64,000 nucleotides of DNA, from positions 44,263,876 through 44,327,875 of the forward strand of contig NW_023601433.1 of assembly GCF_014898055.3 (NCBI RefSeq), in the 5' to 3' direction. Each line of letters opens with the position of its first letter. Positions within the stretch are counted from its first letter, which is position 1. Origin of the DNA: Talpa occidentalis (Eukaryota > Chordata > Mammalia > Eulipotyphla > Talpidae). This document shows positions 10,201 through 22,410 of this stretch, one piece after another. The notes under the pieces were generated by a model. That model saw nothing but the letters and a program-made list of their open reading frames with translations, did not search any database and had not been told where the DNA came from. The position numbers and the translations under genes were made by a program.

Positions 10201-12500
10201 TACATAGTTTCCTTGGCAATACCATGGATATAAACCCCAACCCCAGTCCTATGTTCTGAGGGATAACATTCATGGCCCCTCAGCATCCATTGTCTTTTAT
10301 TGACTGAGTTCTCTGTTGAATTTTTTCTCATTCAGTCCTTTGAGTATTTTGATTCTTCTCCCCCACTCCCCAGAAATAATGCCTATTATGTAGGATATTA
10401 TAAAAGTCTAAAATTTTTCAGAACAATAACAGCTTAAATTTCCATCCATTAAATTTGAAATAAATACAGCATGTTTAATTTGGGTGGAAGGGATTGGAGA
10501 GGAAGTTCAAGAATCAAATAAACAACAGGATGTTGCAACTTCCAGAAAGTTGGGCAATGCCTGTTCCAGAGGACCAGAAACAAACCTGTGGACTTTTATT
10601 AGTACTAGGCTTGGTTCTGCTGCAGACCCTGATAGAAATAAATTTTGCTAAAGTAATGTTTTGCAAGGAGTACCCCTCACCAGGTTTTGTTCTTACTGGC
10701 TGTTGAAATCAGGGTGGTCACAGTCACAACATAGCCTCATGGTTCAAGTGGTGCTTAACAATACTCAGATGGGAATCTATTATATGGAAGTCAATAGAAA
10801 CTTCCTGCAAAGGGACTGAAACTTTTTTTGCCTTTACATCCACAAATCTAAAAGCTATTCAACTGTTTTTATTGTACTAGTGTTCACAGTCAAGAAGTAG
10901 ATCAGAAAAAACTTTTTCTTTATTACTAACACCTGGCATAAAACAAGATCATCTCTTTTTTTTATTTTTTGGGGGTGTCTTCCTCCACAGACTCCTTTTA
11001 CCTGGGGTACTGCCACCTTCACTATGCACCCAGGAATGGAAAATTGCAAACTTTTATGACATGCTCCTACCCTTTGGGCTGAGATCCTGGGCATGGATAG
11101 CTCTTTTGGCTTAGGCATACTCCTGACCCTGGTATTTCATTCCTTATTCTGAACATCATAGGGCGAATAGACTACAATCAAACAAAATTATTTAAAAATT
11201 TAAATTACTTTTGTAGCCTCTCTTTCAATGATTATATAGACATTGGTATCAGTTTATAACTTTAAAGAATTGGTTGTGCTTAACTAATTCTTTTTCATGA
11301 GTGTTTTGCTTAACAGCTTTTTTATCTTTAGTGCATTTAATTCAATTGGCTGGTATGTAAAAGAAGAGGGTGGTTGGGAGGAAGTACAAGGATAATGTAT
11401 TTTCTGAATCCTTCCATGATTTGAGATGTCTTCTTACTAACTTCACACATGAAAACAGTCGGATAGACAGAGCTCCATTGCTCTGGACCAGTTGCTGAAA
11501 AGGAGTTTGTTCATTTGCAGGTAGACTTTCATTCATTTTATTACCTTAGGATCCTCCCTGGATATATAAATTCTTTTAACTTTATTCTTGAAATTCACAT
11601 TCTTCCCCCAGTTAAGACTAAATCAGTCTCTCTCTCTGCCTACCCTCTTCCCCTGGTACTCAGTAAGACTTTTGAGACTATTGTTGAAGTCTTCTCTTTG
11701 TTTAGAAAACTCTTCTAATTTTTAATGATCTCTTTCTTTTGCACTTATTCTCTTCTCTTCTGGGATTCCTCTGTAGTTCTCATATCGTACTTTTCATTTT
11801 TATTTTTCTTTTGTGCATATATCTTCTGGTTTGTAGTCCCTTGGTTGGCACTCCTTAACATGACCTGTTTTGTTTTCCATTTATGAATCATGTCTGTCAT
11901 CTCCATGGAATGTTTCATGATTTCACAAAGTTGTCTTCGCTAGGTTTACGGATGCTAACATCCCTTAAATCTTGTTGAAAACTTGAATTTGAAAGTTTCC
12001 AAATGTTTCTAGTACCATCTCAAGGAATCTTTGTTCCAGCTCACTGCATTGTCATTCTGAGTGTTTGGTGGGCATTCTGCTTGGTCACCCAGAGAGGGAG
12101 GTTCCTACTTGTTCCATTCCCTGTCTACACTGTATGCCTCCATGTTCAAAATCTTAGTCCCAAATAAAAGGAGGAATGAAAGGGTACATTTTTCTACAAC
12201 TTTCCTTTTCCAGGTTAGAGACTCAAAAATGGGAGAGAAGAAGGAAGGAATTGAAAATTGAACCATTTGTTGCAGGAAACTTTACCAACATGGCAGCTTT
12301 GCTTTTGGTCTTTCAGTCAGAAGTGAGCTGGGATGGTGTGCTTTCAATTTCTCCATATGTCACCCTCATTAAATCCAGCTATAAAGTATCTCAACTCTCT
12401 GGCCAGCGTTGACTGAGAGCAAATGGGAAGAGGAGTGTGGGAAGTGTGCAAGTATAGAATTGGGGAGACTCGTTAGAAAGCTGCAGCAATAATCCATGCA
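10201..12500. other. Unassigned non-coding DNA
   Basis: AT-rich; no recognised repeat or gene. Several overlapping short frames around 11,340-12,410 have low-complexity or hydrophobic composition typical of chance translation. Confidence 0.45.
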
Positions 12501-12775
12501 GAGATGAGTGCACAGATTGTGGGAGTGATCACATTCTGGATATAGTTTGAAGCACAATAGACAGGAAGTGGCATAGGGGAGATGGAGACTGGAATTTTAC
12601 CTTAGCAACTTGGATGAATTTGCCATTAAGATGGAAAAGGACTATAGAGAGAACATGCTTATGGACACAAATAGAGTGTTTGGCTTTGAATATGTCAAAT
12701 TTGGACCTTGGGGAAGTGTCAAGTGTGTGAGTGTGGAATTCAGAAGACAGGTCCAGGATGGAGACAGAAATACGA
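12501..12775 (+). repeat. Possible ancient mammalian repeat
   Basis: Phrases such as 'gatggagactggaatttta', 'gaatatgtcaaatttggac' and 'ggtccaggatggagacagaa' follow the style of an old dispersed mammalian repeat. A related-looking stretch lies at 55,840-56,120. Family not assigned. Confidence 0.4.
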
Positions 12776-13453
12776 AGTCTCCCTCCTCTGTATGCCTTTA
12801 AAACTGTGGGACAGGAAATAAGCATAGAAAGAACAAAAGACTCTTTATAGAAAAGGGCTCTTGAACAAAGAACAATGGATTCCCACAAAGCCAGAGCTGG
12901 GAAGTTAGAAAAAGGAGAAACTGGCAAATGAGACAAAGGCTGAGAAGGAGTAGGGGGCCAAATGAGAGGGTGTCTTGAACAGAAATAATGTTCACACAAT
13001 CGTGTCTTTCTACCATGTCAATTTATTTGCAGTTTATCAAACTAACAGACAAATGGGTGATGACCCATGACAAGTAAACACTTGCCAACCTGATCCTCAG
13101 AGTTGGGAGCACACAAACCCCAAAACAAGTAGCCTACCAGCTACTGACAACCACCTTCATGCATCTGTAAATCTAAATTTCTCAAATGTTGCCAAACATA
13201 GTCAACTGTTATACCAAATTCCAAGCTGATGAGGGTGCTGGTTCAGTCTGGGCAGAGGTGTTTTCTGGAGCTCCGTGTGTCACATCCAGCATCAGAGGAG
13301 CAGTTGGAGATGCAGGGTGCTCTGCAGCCCCGCCCGGATCCAATGGCAGCATGTCAGTGAGTGGCTAGAGGTGTGTCTGTGGTTTTCTTGGTGTCCAGTT
13401 GCCATTCTTGTGCTCTATACCTCCATCCTGGACCTGTCTTCTGAATTCCACAC
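12731..13453. repeat. Perfect 33-bp inverted repeat pair
   Basis: The 33 bases at 12731-12763 (start GTGTGGAATTCAGAAGACAG) recur exactly in inverse orientation at 13421-13453 (start CTCCATCCTGGACCTGTCTT). The arms are about 660 bp apart; similarity stops sharply at both ends of each arm. Confidence 0.9.
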
Positions 13454-15075
13454 AATGTCTGGTTGTTCAGATGGGAAAGTCCCCTTAAGGTGTTCCCCTG
13501 GAGTGCTCTGCTTATCACTATATCCATCAGTGCATTTGAGTGCTGTCTGACTTACTTCCCCAAAGCAGGTCTGTGCTTTCACATTGCTGACTCCATTTTA
13601 TGTTTGACATAAGTTACTTCATTCATAGTTTATTAAATAGTGTAACTACATGAACAATAAAAAGCTCTCATCAGAGGATGACTTCGAGGCTCAGGGAAGA
13701 AAGTCTTTTGAGAAGGCAGAGTCTTCAAAGACTGAAACATTGATGGTTGAGCTCAGGGGTTGTCTGCAGGGGAGCAGAGTTAGTTAGAGACATGGGAGGT
13801 ATGAAGTCCAGGCAGAGCAGATTTATGAGACCATGAGAGAGGAAGTGAAACCCGCAGGTGTTATAACTAACTCTTCAGGGATGTGGCCAGAGAGGGATGC
13901 AAAGATATAGCAGTGGGAACACCTCCCTATAATCCTTGGGCTGTTGTTAGGAGGAGAGGAGAGCTGTTAGAGCATGTTTATCCTATGGGGGAGAAATGAA
14001 TACAGAATGAGGGCTGCTTGAAGGATGTTGTCCTTGAATCAAAGGCCTCAGGTTTTGCACTCAGGATGTACAGAATGACATGGACGTAGGCCAAGGGCGG
14101 AGTTTCATGGCAAGATGCATGGAAATTCTCATACTTGCATTTTCTCAGGGGAATAATGAGCAAGGAGAAGAGCTGAGAGTAAAGAAAGGGTGGGTATAGA
14201 CCCTGGGAGTTCTAATAGTTGCTTCAGTGTACCTCTAAGAATCTAGCTCTGCATCTACCTTTAGTGAAAATAAAGTCTTTATGAGCTGAGTGTCTACCAG
14301 TTGATTTCCAGAAAGTCCCCTCATCACTAATATACTTTGAAAAATGCTACTGTCTATTTAAAAAGGTAATGATCTGACACCAGATCTCTATTTCTTCCTG
14401 TGCTGTGGTGATGGGAGTGGTATTTCAAACCCTTCTTAGAGGAAGAATCAATTCAATTCAGTAACTCAGTTCAGCAGTGAATTACTGAGTGCTGGGGTGT
14501 GGCCCACTTCCTGCCCCGTGTCCAGGTCACCAAGAGAAGTAGCTGGCACTGCTGGTCTGTACTGTGCTTTCCTGCTCAACCAATGTGGGCCCGATCACCC
14601 GGGCTAGAAGACCAGTCACGGAGGTTGCCCTTTGTGCATCAAGGGCCATTGCCCCCTGATGAAGAAGGGAAGAAAGCAAGAAAATAAGATTAGGTGACTT
14701 CTGCCTATTTTGTCCCTGGCTGGTTATTTTGGAAGGTAGAAGGCTTCACTTTATGTCTATAAGAGAAGAAAAGCTTCCACTGTTGCCTGTGTGAAAGCCT
14801 CAGTGACAAATTTAGGCAGAGCCTTAGAAAGCACTATTAAAAAAGTAGACTAGAGAGATGTGATTCCTGTAGCTTAGTACCTACTCACCCTGCCAGCTGC
14901 CATCCAGAACACAGGAAACAGTTTTAATATTAGAGTTTTAGGAAAGGCTGTCCCAGATAACATAGCCTTGTGTTCATTATTGAGACTTGAAGGTTAAAGC
15001 ACTTGAGAATGTTTCTCTTGAGAGAGAGAAAAAAATGGGGAGAGACAGAGAGAGAAAGGAGAGATGGGTGGGTGG

Positions 15076-15078
<3 letters not shown>
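13454..15078. other. Unassigned non-coding DNA
   Basis: Purine-rich around 13,670-14,200. No gene-like exon series and no family I can name with confidence. Confidence 0.4.

Positions 15079-15106
<28 letters not shown>
15079..15106. repeat. (AG)n microsatellite
   Basis: Fourteen AG dinucleotides inside a wider purine-only tract (about 15,017-15,130). The opposite-strand frame of Ser-Leu repeats is only this microsatellite. Confidence 0.95.
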
Positions 15107-15111
<5 letters not shown>

Positions 15112-15814
15112 ATTGGGGAGAGGGGAGAAAATACATGTTGATTTGATTAGGGGCAAAACCTTTGTAAAGAGCTACAAAGAATAAATACAGAAATAATAAG
15201 GCAGCTGTTGAAAAAATGGACTCATCTTAAATGATCAGAAATCATTTAATTGACTAATGAAATAGCTACACTGTAGCACCACCATGCTTGATATTGTCAA
15301 GGGGAAAGGAAACAGTTAACTTAGAAGTACTGTTAGTACCATTTAAAGTTGTTTTTTTCAAGTCAAACAATAAAAGCAAGGGAGGAGCAATTAAGAACTA
15401 GAAAAAAAGGAAATCTAATTTGTGACTAAATTTTCCATAGAATGATTCTTCCCCTGGCCCCAAACCACCCCCACCGTGATTTTTTAAGAGTGTGCTGCTT
15501 CCACCCAAGTTTATTCCAAATTAAGTGGTGGTTTTCACCCATTTAAATGCAGATTCTTGAAGTGCACATAAACAAAGAACAATAATTCCTGGCCCCCAAA
15601 CTATCTAATGAAATTGTCTTCCCCCCAAACTACAGGGCATTTCAGGTATAATAACAGGAAATAGAGCAATGCTATCTTACCTGAGTGAGAATTGCCTTGA
15701 TAAGAGTTGGCGGGATTTTGCTTGGAATTTACCAGTCAAGGGAAACTGGGCTGTCAGCGTAGACAAGGGGCACCCACATCCTCTCCCCCACTTCAACTGC
15801 CCCCCCATTCAGCT
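15107..15814. other. Unassigned non-coding DNA
   Basis: No recognised repeat or gene. AT-rich with short C-rich runs near 15,460 and 15,790. Confidence 0.45.
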
Positions 15815-16080
15815 CAGGATTTTCATCAATTCCACAAGCACCTCCTGAGGGTTCCTTTGTGCCACACCTGGGTAGACTTTGGGAGGGACACAGAGGTGAT
15901 GGACATAGCCCTGTTCCCAGAGGCTCAGAGGGCAGAGGGAGGAAATGTGTATAAATGGGCACAATCCAGTAGTGACGCAGTGCCCTGGGCAATCAAGTGC
16001 AGTGGGAGAGCCATTCTGACAGGTCCTGTAGAGGAGGCAGGATTTGAGGAGGGATGTGAGATGGAAGTGGATCTTTGACA
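15815..16080 (+). repeat. Ancient mammalian interspersed repeat (L2-like class)
   Basis: The string of phrases 'cacaagcacctcctgag', 'ttgtgccacacctggg', 'ggacacagaggtgatgga', 'agccctgttcccagagg' and 'aggaggcaggatttgagg' is a diverged form of the common old repeat with 'tgagcacctactatgtgcca'. The 123-aa plus frame here (15707-16078) is a by-product. Confidence 0.55.
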
Positions 16081-16841
16081 AGCCTAGGTACCCAAGAAGG
16101 AAATTTTGTGCCTTTATAATAACCACACTTCTGCATTTCTACATTCGATGCTTTGGCATCTGAGGTCTAGTTGGTTCTAGCTCATCTCAGAGCTAGCCAT
16201 TTCCTGCAGAGGGTAAATGACTCATAGGGAGTGTGCCTTTCATGTGACAACTTAACAATCCAGAGCCCATGCCCCATCCACCTCCTCCCTGGGGTTCTCA
16301 TTCTGGGCTCCTACTCTTCCATCATAATCACCCCGGGCCAGATAACAGACAGCAGAGAGAACCCTTATGCCTCAGAATCTGCTAAATTACTCAAATTACA
16401 CTGCCTATTCTGCCTTGCCCATTCCTTTCCACAGATGCCACCATAAAGCTTTTTGTTATTGTTTTCCTCTGCCCCCTGATTGACCTCCAGGTTTCTTGGT
16501 GGGGGGGGGTGTCCCATGGCATGGCATGCCCCCTCCTATTGGGACCTAACAAATTATCTTTTCAGTGACAGTCATCTGATTTGTGGGGCTTGTCACACCT
16601 GAATAATAATCAAATTTACATTTTAAAACACCTTTCTTGAAATGCAGGGATAAATGCAGTGGGGTGGATTTCCTTCCCTCATCTTGGAGGCAGTCACCAT
16701 GTCTCTGGTTATGAGCACTCTGATAAAGTAAGAAATGCCCAGAGACTCCAATATCTGTTCTCAGGTGGCTGCAGCTTTCCAGCCACTTGTGTCTGTCACC
16801 ATCTGTGCTGTCGTGGCTTCGTTAAATCAAGTAAGGAGAAG
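16081..16841. other. Unassigned non-coding DNA
   Basis: No recognised element. Contains a 10-base G run near 16,501. Confidence 0.45.
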
Positions 16842-17365
16842 TTACAGCACTATTTATAATAGGTAAAACCTGCAGACAACCCAAATGACCCAAAATAGGT
16901 GACTGGATCAAGAAGATGTGGTATATATACACAATGGAATATTATTCAGCAATCAAAAAAGATAAACTCATGCCATTCACAGTAACATGGATGGAGCTAG
17001 AAGGAATTATGCTCAGTGAAATAAGTCAGAAGGAAAAAGAAAAATATTGGATGGTTTCACTTATAGGAGGAATATAGGGGAACCAAATAAGACATCAGGA
17101 GAAAAAAATAATAACAATACAAAACAATACAAAACAAAAACAAAGAGACACTTATAAATCAGAGACATCCTGCAGGGAGGAGGAGGGAGAGGGATCAGAG
17201 GGAGGGAGGGAGGGAGGAGCATAGGGGACCGTGATGAGGGTACACGGGTGCATTAGTGAAGGAAATTCTATGGGGACTACACGTGAAGGGGGGGAAGCAA
17301 ACATTGTTTAAAAATGAACAATGATGTAAAATACATATAAATAAAAAAATTTTAAATAATGAGAA
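16842..17365 (+). mobile_element. 5'-truncated L1 3' end, 3'-UTR family II
   Basis: Begins inside the ORF2 C-terminal coding region ('acagcactatttataatagg'), passes through the conserved end (T-M-E-Y-Y-S-A-I-K-K-D-K type translation around 16,930-17,060) and a G-rich 3' UTR, and ends with 'gatgtaaaatacatataaat' plus an A-rich tail. ORF2 is cut to its last residues. TSDs not clear. Confidence 0.93.
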
Positions 17366-19114
17366 AAAAATTTCACTTCATCAGGTAGTCAAAGAATTAG
17401 GCTATAGCTTAGGATGCTTCTGGAAAAAACCTTAACTTGAACCCACTAAATGTTAGAAGAACATTTATTTTCTCACCAGGAAGTCCAAAGGGATGTATGT
17501 GGGGCGAGTGGGCAGGTGCTCCAGGGCTGTTTGACTGAGCAGCGCAGTTATGTCCCTCACTCCTCTCTGTGGCCCTAAGCTGGTAGTGACATGGCTGCTG
17601 CTGTTCCAGACATCCCATCCAGACCCAGCAGTGCTTGGTAGGAAAGAGCTAACCAATTTCCTTAAATTTCTCTCTTAGGAGAGAGAAAACACGGAGGTCT
17701 TTCCCTCATTTCTCCCTGGCCAGACCAGGTCACATAACCACTCAAGAATCCATCCTGCCCTCACACCCAATTGGCCTTTCTTTGGAACTGGGGGGTGTTG
17801 TCAACCACTCCCGAAGCAAGAGACTGGGTGAGGAAGGGTTAGTGCAAATTTGAGCTCTGACTGGACGGAGAAAGAAAATTAATGCTGTGTTTACAACTGC
17901 TAGGACCCTACTAGGAGGAGATCACAATTCAGGAATGTGTTTGAAAGCAAGTAACAGACAACAGACTCTACTGCCTTAAATCAGAGGGTTTTTCTATATT
18001 CCTTTGCCCAGAAGGCTTGGAGGAAGGACATCCAAAATGGGTGGAACTGCTAGACATTGCCAGCAAGCACCAAGGCTCGCTTTTTCTCTCTGCTCACCCC
18101 ACTGACATCCAGTAAGAATATCTTGAATAAGACAGAAGCTTGTCTCTCTCACATTAAACATGAAAGTAGGTAATCCAAATACGGTGTGTTTCCTCTACTT
18201 CCTAAAATCCTCGGTAACCTAAGACTCTATTTTGCCACCTTATCAAGTGTAGCCTTAGTAAATCACAACTTCATTCCAGATAGCAGGAGAAAGGAGGGGA
18301 AGAATATGATACACCTCTACATTTTTAGGGTCCTTTTCAGAAGATGTATGCCACTGCTGTTTATATTCCATTAGCTGGAATTTAGTCATAGACCCATAGA
18401 ATAGCAAAGGACATGGAGAACAGATTATATGAAAATTAGAAACGTGATTTGAATGAGGTTTGGAGGCAGGAAGAGAATTCTCATGTACATTACAGAATCT
18501 AAGAGATAGGCCTTGCATCTCCCACAAGAAATGATGCAACTTCGCTGCCCCAACAACAGGAGGAAGGAGGAGGTTCCCCTTTGCCCAGCAACAGCTCAGC
18601 CAATGAGAGAACACCATGGCCCAACAGCTGTAAAGCAACTGTACTTTGAACTCCCAGTTTCCAACAATGGACTCCTATAACAGCTCCTCTAAAACCCATA
18701 AAAGAAAATGTCTTTTTTCTCCAGAAAATATGAGTGTGTTTTCCCCTCGAGATCACACATTACAAATTGCTTTCAGTGGTTGTTTCTGAATGAACACATT
18801 TGACTGGTGAAATAACTGGCTGCTTAGTTTGAGGTGAATAGTAGCATATGGGCTGGGATAAGTTTCAGAGGCTCTGTTACTAGACAAAGAGAGGTTACCT
18901 ACCTGACACGCCTCCTTTTCTCACCAAGGAGCCACTGAGTACTTTGGGAGATCTGAAGTCCAGTCCAGCCCTTCCAAATTCCTATTTCTCCTCATCCCAG
19001 TTCTGTGTTTCAGTGATTGTCCTCTCTGCCCTCTGGGGAACTATAGCTGGGCATGAAACCATGTAGCTGGGCATGACACTTCCCTGTATTTTCAAGAGAG
19101 AGGGGAATTGGAGT
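17366..19114. other. Unassigned non-coding DNA
   Basis: No recognised repeat. The longest frame (127 aa, minus, 18,255-18,638) lacks any domain signature, and no splice-bounded exon structure stands out. Confidence 0.45.
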
Positions 19115-19126
19115 TGTGGCATTTTT

Positions 19127-19392
19127 TTAAAGATTTATTTATTTATGCATATAAGAACTGGGGGCTAGCCCTGAGTTGTGGGGGGTGAGTGGATTCACCA
19201 GAGACAGAGTGGGGAACAGAACAGGTGGATCTACTGGAATACACTGCTGAGGGGAGCAGCGGGCAGAATAGGAGCCGTCTGCTGTGCCATGTGGGTTAGC
19301 TCCCTGGCCAGGGATCGAACTCATGCCACAATAGCTGGCGATAGCTTGATAGAACTGAGACTTCAACTCCTCTGCGACCAGGGAGGCCCAGC
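19127..19392 (-). mobile_element. tRNA-derived SINE, subfamily B, diverged
   Basis: TSD TGTGGCATTTTT (19115-19126) and TATGGCATTTTT (19393-19404), one mismatch. Tail ATAAATAAATCTTT in complement is intact, while the A-box side is diverged ('tgataga' area). Confidence 0.9.
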
Positions 19393-19523
19393 TATGGCAT
19401 TTTTAAGTAACATTTTCCAGCCCCCTCCTCACTGTTGGAGACATGCAGGTTGTAATGCCTGGAAGGGTTAAAATGGCTTGAAGGACCTCAGACAGCGCAG
19501 ATACTGAGGAGTTTCTATTGCTA

Positions 19524-20202
19524 AATTAGCACCATAGAATAGATGCTGTCTTGGTGTTTCATATTTACTCCTCTCTTGTGCATTCTTTCTAAAGTGAAAG
19601 CTGCAGTTGCTTATTACTAGGAAATGGATTGTCTGTCATTCTGTCTCTCCCTCCCTCTCTCTCTCTCTCTCTCCAGTTTTAATAGTTGGGATAGTGAGTG
19701 CCACATGCCACTCCAGCTTTGGACAGAATGAGGGCAACTTCTATTAGAGGACACATCTCTGTGAAAGGGAGAGGAGTGTTTTAGAGCAGTGGCTCCAGGA
19801 ACAGGTGCTATTTCCCCCACTCCCACTTACATGCAACTGCCTTGGACTATAATTTCCAGCATGCCATGAACCAGACTTCCTGAATGGGCTACAGCTGGGA
19901 AAGAAGAAGGAGCAAAGTTGATATATATTAGAAGTAGAACAAAGGAGAAAGGAGAGAGAGTTGGAGAAGAGACATGCCTGTGAAAGATGCTTTGGAGGCT
20001 GCTCCTGGTCCTTAGTCATGGCAGCTTTAGTATTTTGGAAGAGAAAATGGCAGCCATTATGTTGACTTGCATCTCACCATCTAAATTAGCAGCAAAGAAT
20101 AGATGTAGTCTTTGTATTTAAAATTTACTCTTTCCCTGTGCATTCTTTCTAAAGTGAAAGCTGAAGTTTCTTATTGTTAGGAAATGGTTTATCCATCATT
20201 CT
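19524..20202 (+). repeat. Local direct duplication, two ~122-bp copies
   Basis: 19,524-19,645 and 20,080-20,202 share long identical blocks (for example GTGCATTCTTTCTAAAGTGA and AGGAAATGG) with scattered substitutions. Start-to-start offset is about 557 bp. Flanks are not similar. The block is non-coding and not a family I recognise. Confidence 0.88.
19645..19674. repeat. (TC)n low-complexity tract
   Basis: TCTCTCCCTCCC followed by (TC)n, immediately after the first copy of the local duplication; absent after the second copy. Confidence 0.9.
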
Positions 20203-21954
20203 AACAGCGAGGAGGGGGTTGGAAAATGGTAGATACATGGTACGGGTTTCAAAGCCTTAGTAGGAAGAAATGCACTTTCCTGAGGAACTGACTGGAGTTT
20301 ATCTCATGAACATTGAGACTCAGACAGTTGGTTATATTTTCCCAATTGACTTACCTAAAAGGAAATCTCTGTACCCATTAGCCCACTGAGAGCTTCACAA
20401 CTTCTTTTATTCCCGACTTTCCTTTCCTTTTGATTTATTTTAAAAATTCTGTGATAAATATATTTTGGAGGCCACCTGAAATCCCCTCTTTGTGGGGAAA
20501 CAGTGGTGTGTAAATAAATTATATTTCACTCACCCCAGGACTTCACTGACAATGCCTTGCTCATATGTTCTTTTTTTCCATTGCCAACTTTCCTCAGACC
20601 TAGTAGAGTCCCCAAGTACCATCCAAAATCTAATAGGTAGTGACAGCTTGTCCATCGCACACATAGACTGAAGCCAGCATCAGCTGAGAGTGCAGGAACT
20701 AGGAAAAGAAATCTGAAGACTCCTGTCAAAAAGAGAGATGGACACAAGGTTTCTCAAATGCAATTAAGTGTTTTGACAGGCAATTATTTTTCTCATTCAA
20801 CCTAACCTAAACATCCAGTGCTTGGCAGTCAGTTTGCAGGTAAGCGAGCTTTCTCTTATCAGGGGAATGCCTCTCTGACACCTGGCAACTGCAGCCAGTG
20901 GGGCTAAGAGTTTAGAGATGGAGGTGGGGAGTCTTGCCTGGCAGGATTGCTGAAGCCTGAGCGTGAGCCTGGGAGGGGCCACCCGAGTTTCCACCATTGC
21001 CAAGTGTTGAGACCCTGGGACTTTAAGAGTGTATCTAAGTTTAAAATGAGGAGAGAAGTAATAAGAACAGAGATTTTGATTTAGTTACCATTGTTAATTA
21101 TTTTATTTCAAGAGCATCTCTGCTTCTCATCTATCTTTGGAGCCTAGCTCCATCTTCAAAACCAGCAATGGCATATTGAGAGCTCACATCACTCCAACTT
21201 TTCTTCTAACATCCCATCTCCTTCTGAATCTCCTTTTCTGACTCCCTCTTACACTTTTAATACCCTGTGACTCACATTGGGCTCACCTCAATAATTCAGA
21301 ATAATCTCTTCATCTCAAAGTCATCTGATTATCAAATTTGGCTCTGTATGAAAACTTAAATCCCCTTTGCTATATAACCTAACATGCTCGTGGATTCCAG
21401 GAAGTGATCTTTGGAGACCATTATTCTGTCTCCCATATTGCACAAAGAGCACACTTGTTTTAAGAACTCCTTCTTTCTTTTGTGTACTGAAACTTGGACT
21501 TTTAATTTTTAGAAAAATTATTTATGTCAGGATGCCTCTGCTGTAGATACTAGAGAAGCTTTAAGACCTTGTGTTATTTAGTTTCTATAATTTTGATTTC
21601 CATATTCTAAGTGACACAGGTAAAAGAGAATTACTACCCACCTAAGTATGAAAGAAATCTTATTTTCCTCCAAGATTCATAATCTGCCAGTCCCCAGATG
21701 TCCTAAAGTTCATCTTTTTTTTTCTTTTGTTGACAGTCTTCATTGCAAGCTGCTTACAAGCTATGAGTCCTCAACTCTCTCCAGTTAATATTAGAGTGTG
21801 AATTATATAACTGTCAGTAGAAAGCACAATTGAGCCCCAGGTAGCTTCTATTAGAAACCCTAAGAATTCTGAACACATCTCTGGAACTTATGATGCTGGC
21901 AAGTCTGAATGTTAGTAAGGAAGAACCGTAAAATTTTGAGGCTGAAAAATTGAG
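20203..21954. other. Unassigned non-coding DNA
   Basis: No recognised gene or repeat; short frames only. Confidence 0.45.
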
Positions 21955-22140
21955 TTGAAACCCATCTCTATGATTTATTACCTGTGATGTGAACCTTGTC
22001 AGTTACTTACACACTCTCAATCTCAGTTTCTTCATCTGTAACATATATGTTTTTATATACATGGTAGAACTGCTAGGAGAATTATAGATCATATAAGAAA
22101 CCACTTTTCGTAGAGCATGCTTAACAAAGAGCAGCTATTA
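21955..22140 (+). mobile_element. MIR SINE relic
   Basis: Core and tail order of MIR: 'gatttattacctgtgatg' (diverged core), 'cagttacttacacactctc', 'tcagtttcttcatctgtaac', 'aggagaattatagatcat', ending 'gagcagctattatta'. Confidence 0.8.
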
Positions 22141-22319
22141 TTACCATTTAACCCCAATTATGCATGTGTGCCCAATAGAATATGGCCACCTTCTGTTTTA
22201 GTCTCTGTAAGGGGTTCAAAGAAGACAAAACACAATTCCTACCATGGGAAGTAGTTGCTGCCTAATGAAAAAAATTTCCTGTGAAACAAACAAACAAACA
22301 AAAATGTGTGCATGCTCTT

Positions 22320-22410
22320 TACCAATTTATTTTTCTGGGCTTTAGTTTCCTCATCTAAAAAAGTAATCAAGTAGATTAGATGATCTTTAAAGAGACTTGT
22401 GGAGACTTGT
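22320..22410 (+). mobile_element. MIR-like fragment
   Basis: 'gggctttagtttcctcatct' followed by 'agattagatgatctttaa', the centre of a MIR-class element. Ends missing. A small (AAAC)n run lies just upstream at about 22,286-22,302. Confidence 0.6.

Noticed and set aside
12529..12999. 156-aa minus-strand frame, longest outside L1 except the 191-codon L1 piece and 166-codon L1 piece
   Set aside because: Overlaps a possible old repeat and one arm of the 33-bp inverted repeat; no domain, no exon boundaries, and such lengths arise by chance in 64 kb.
15707..16078. 123-aa plus-strand frame
   Set aside because: Mostly an ancient L2-like repeat, with frames open on the other strand too.
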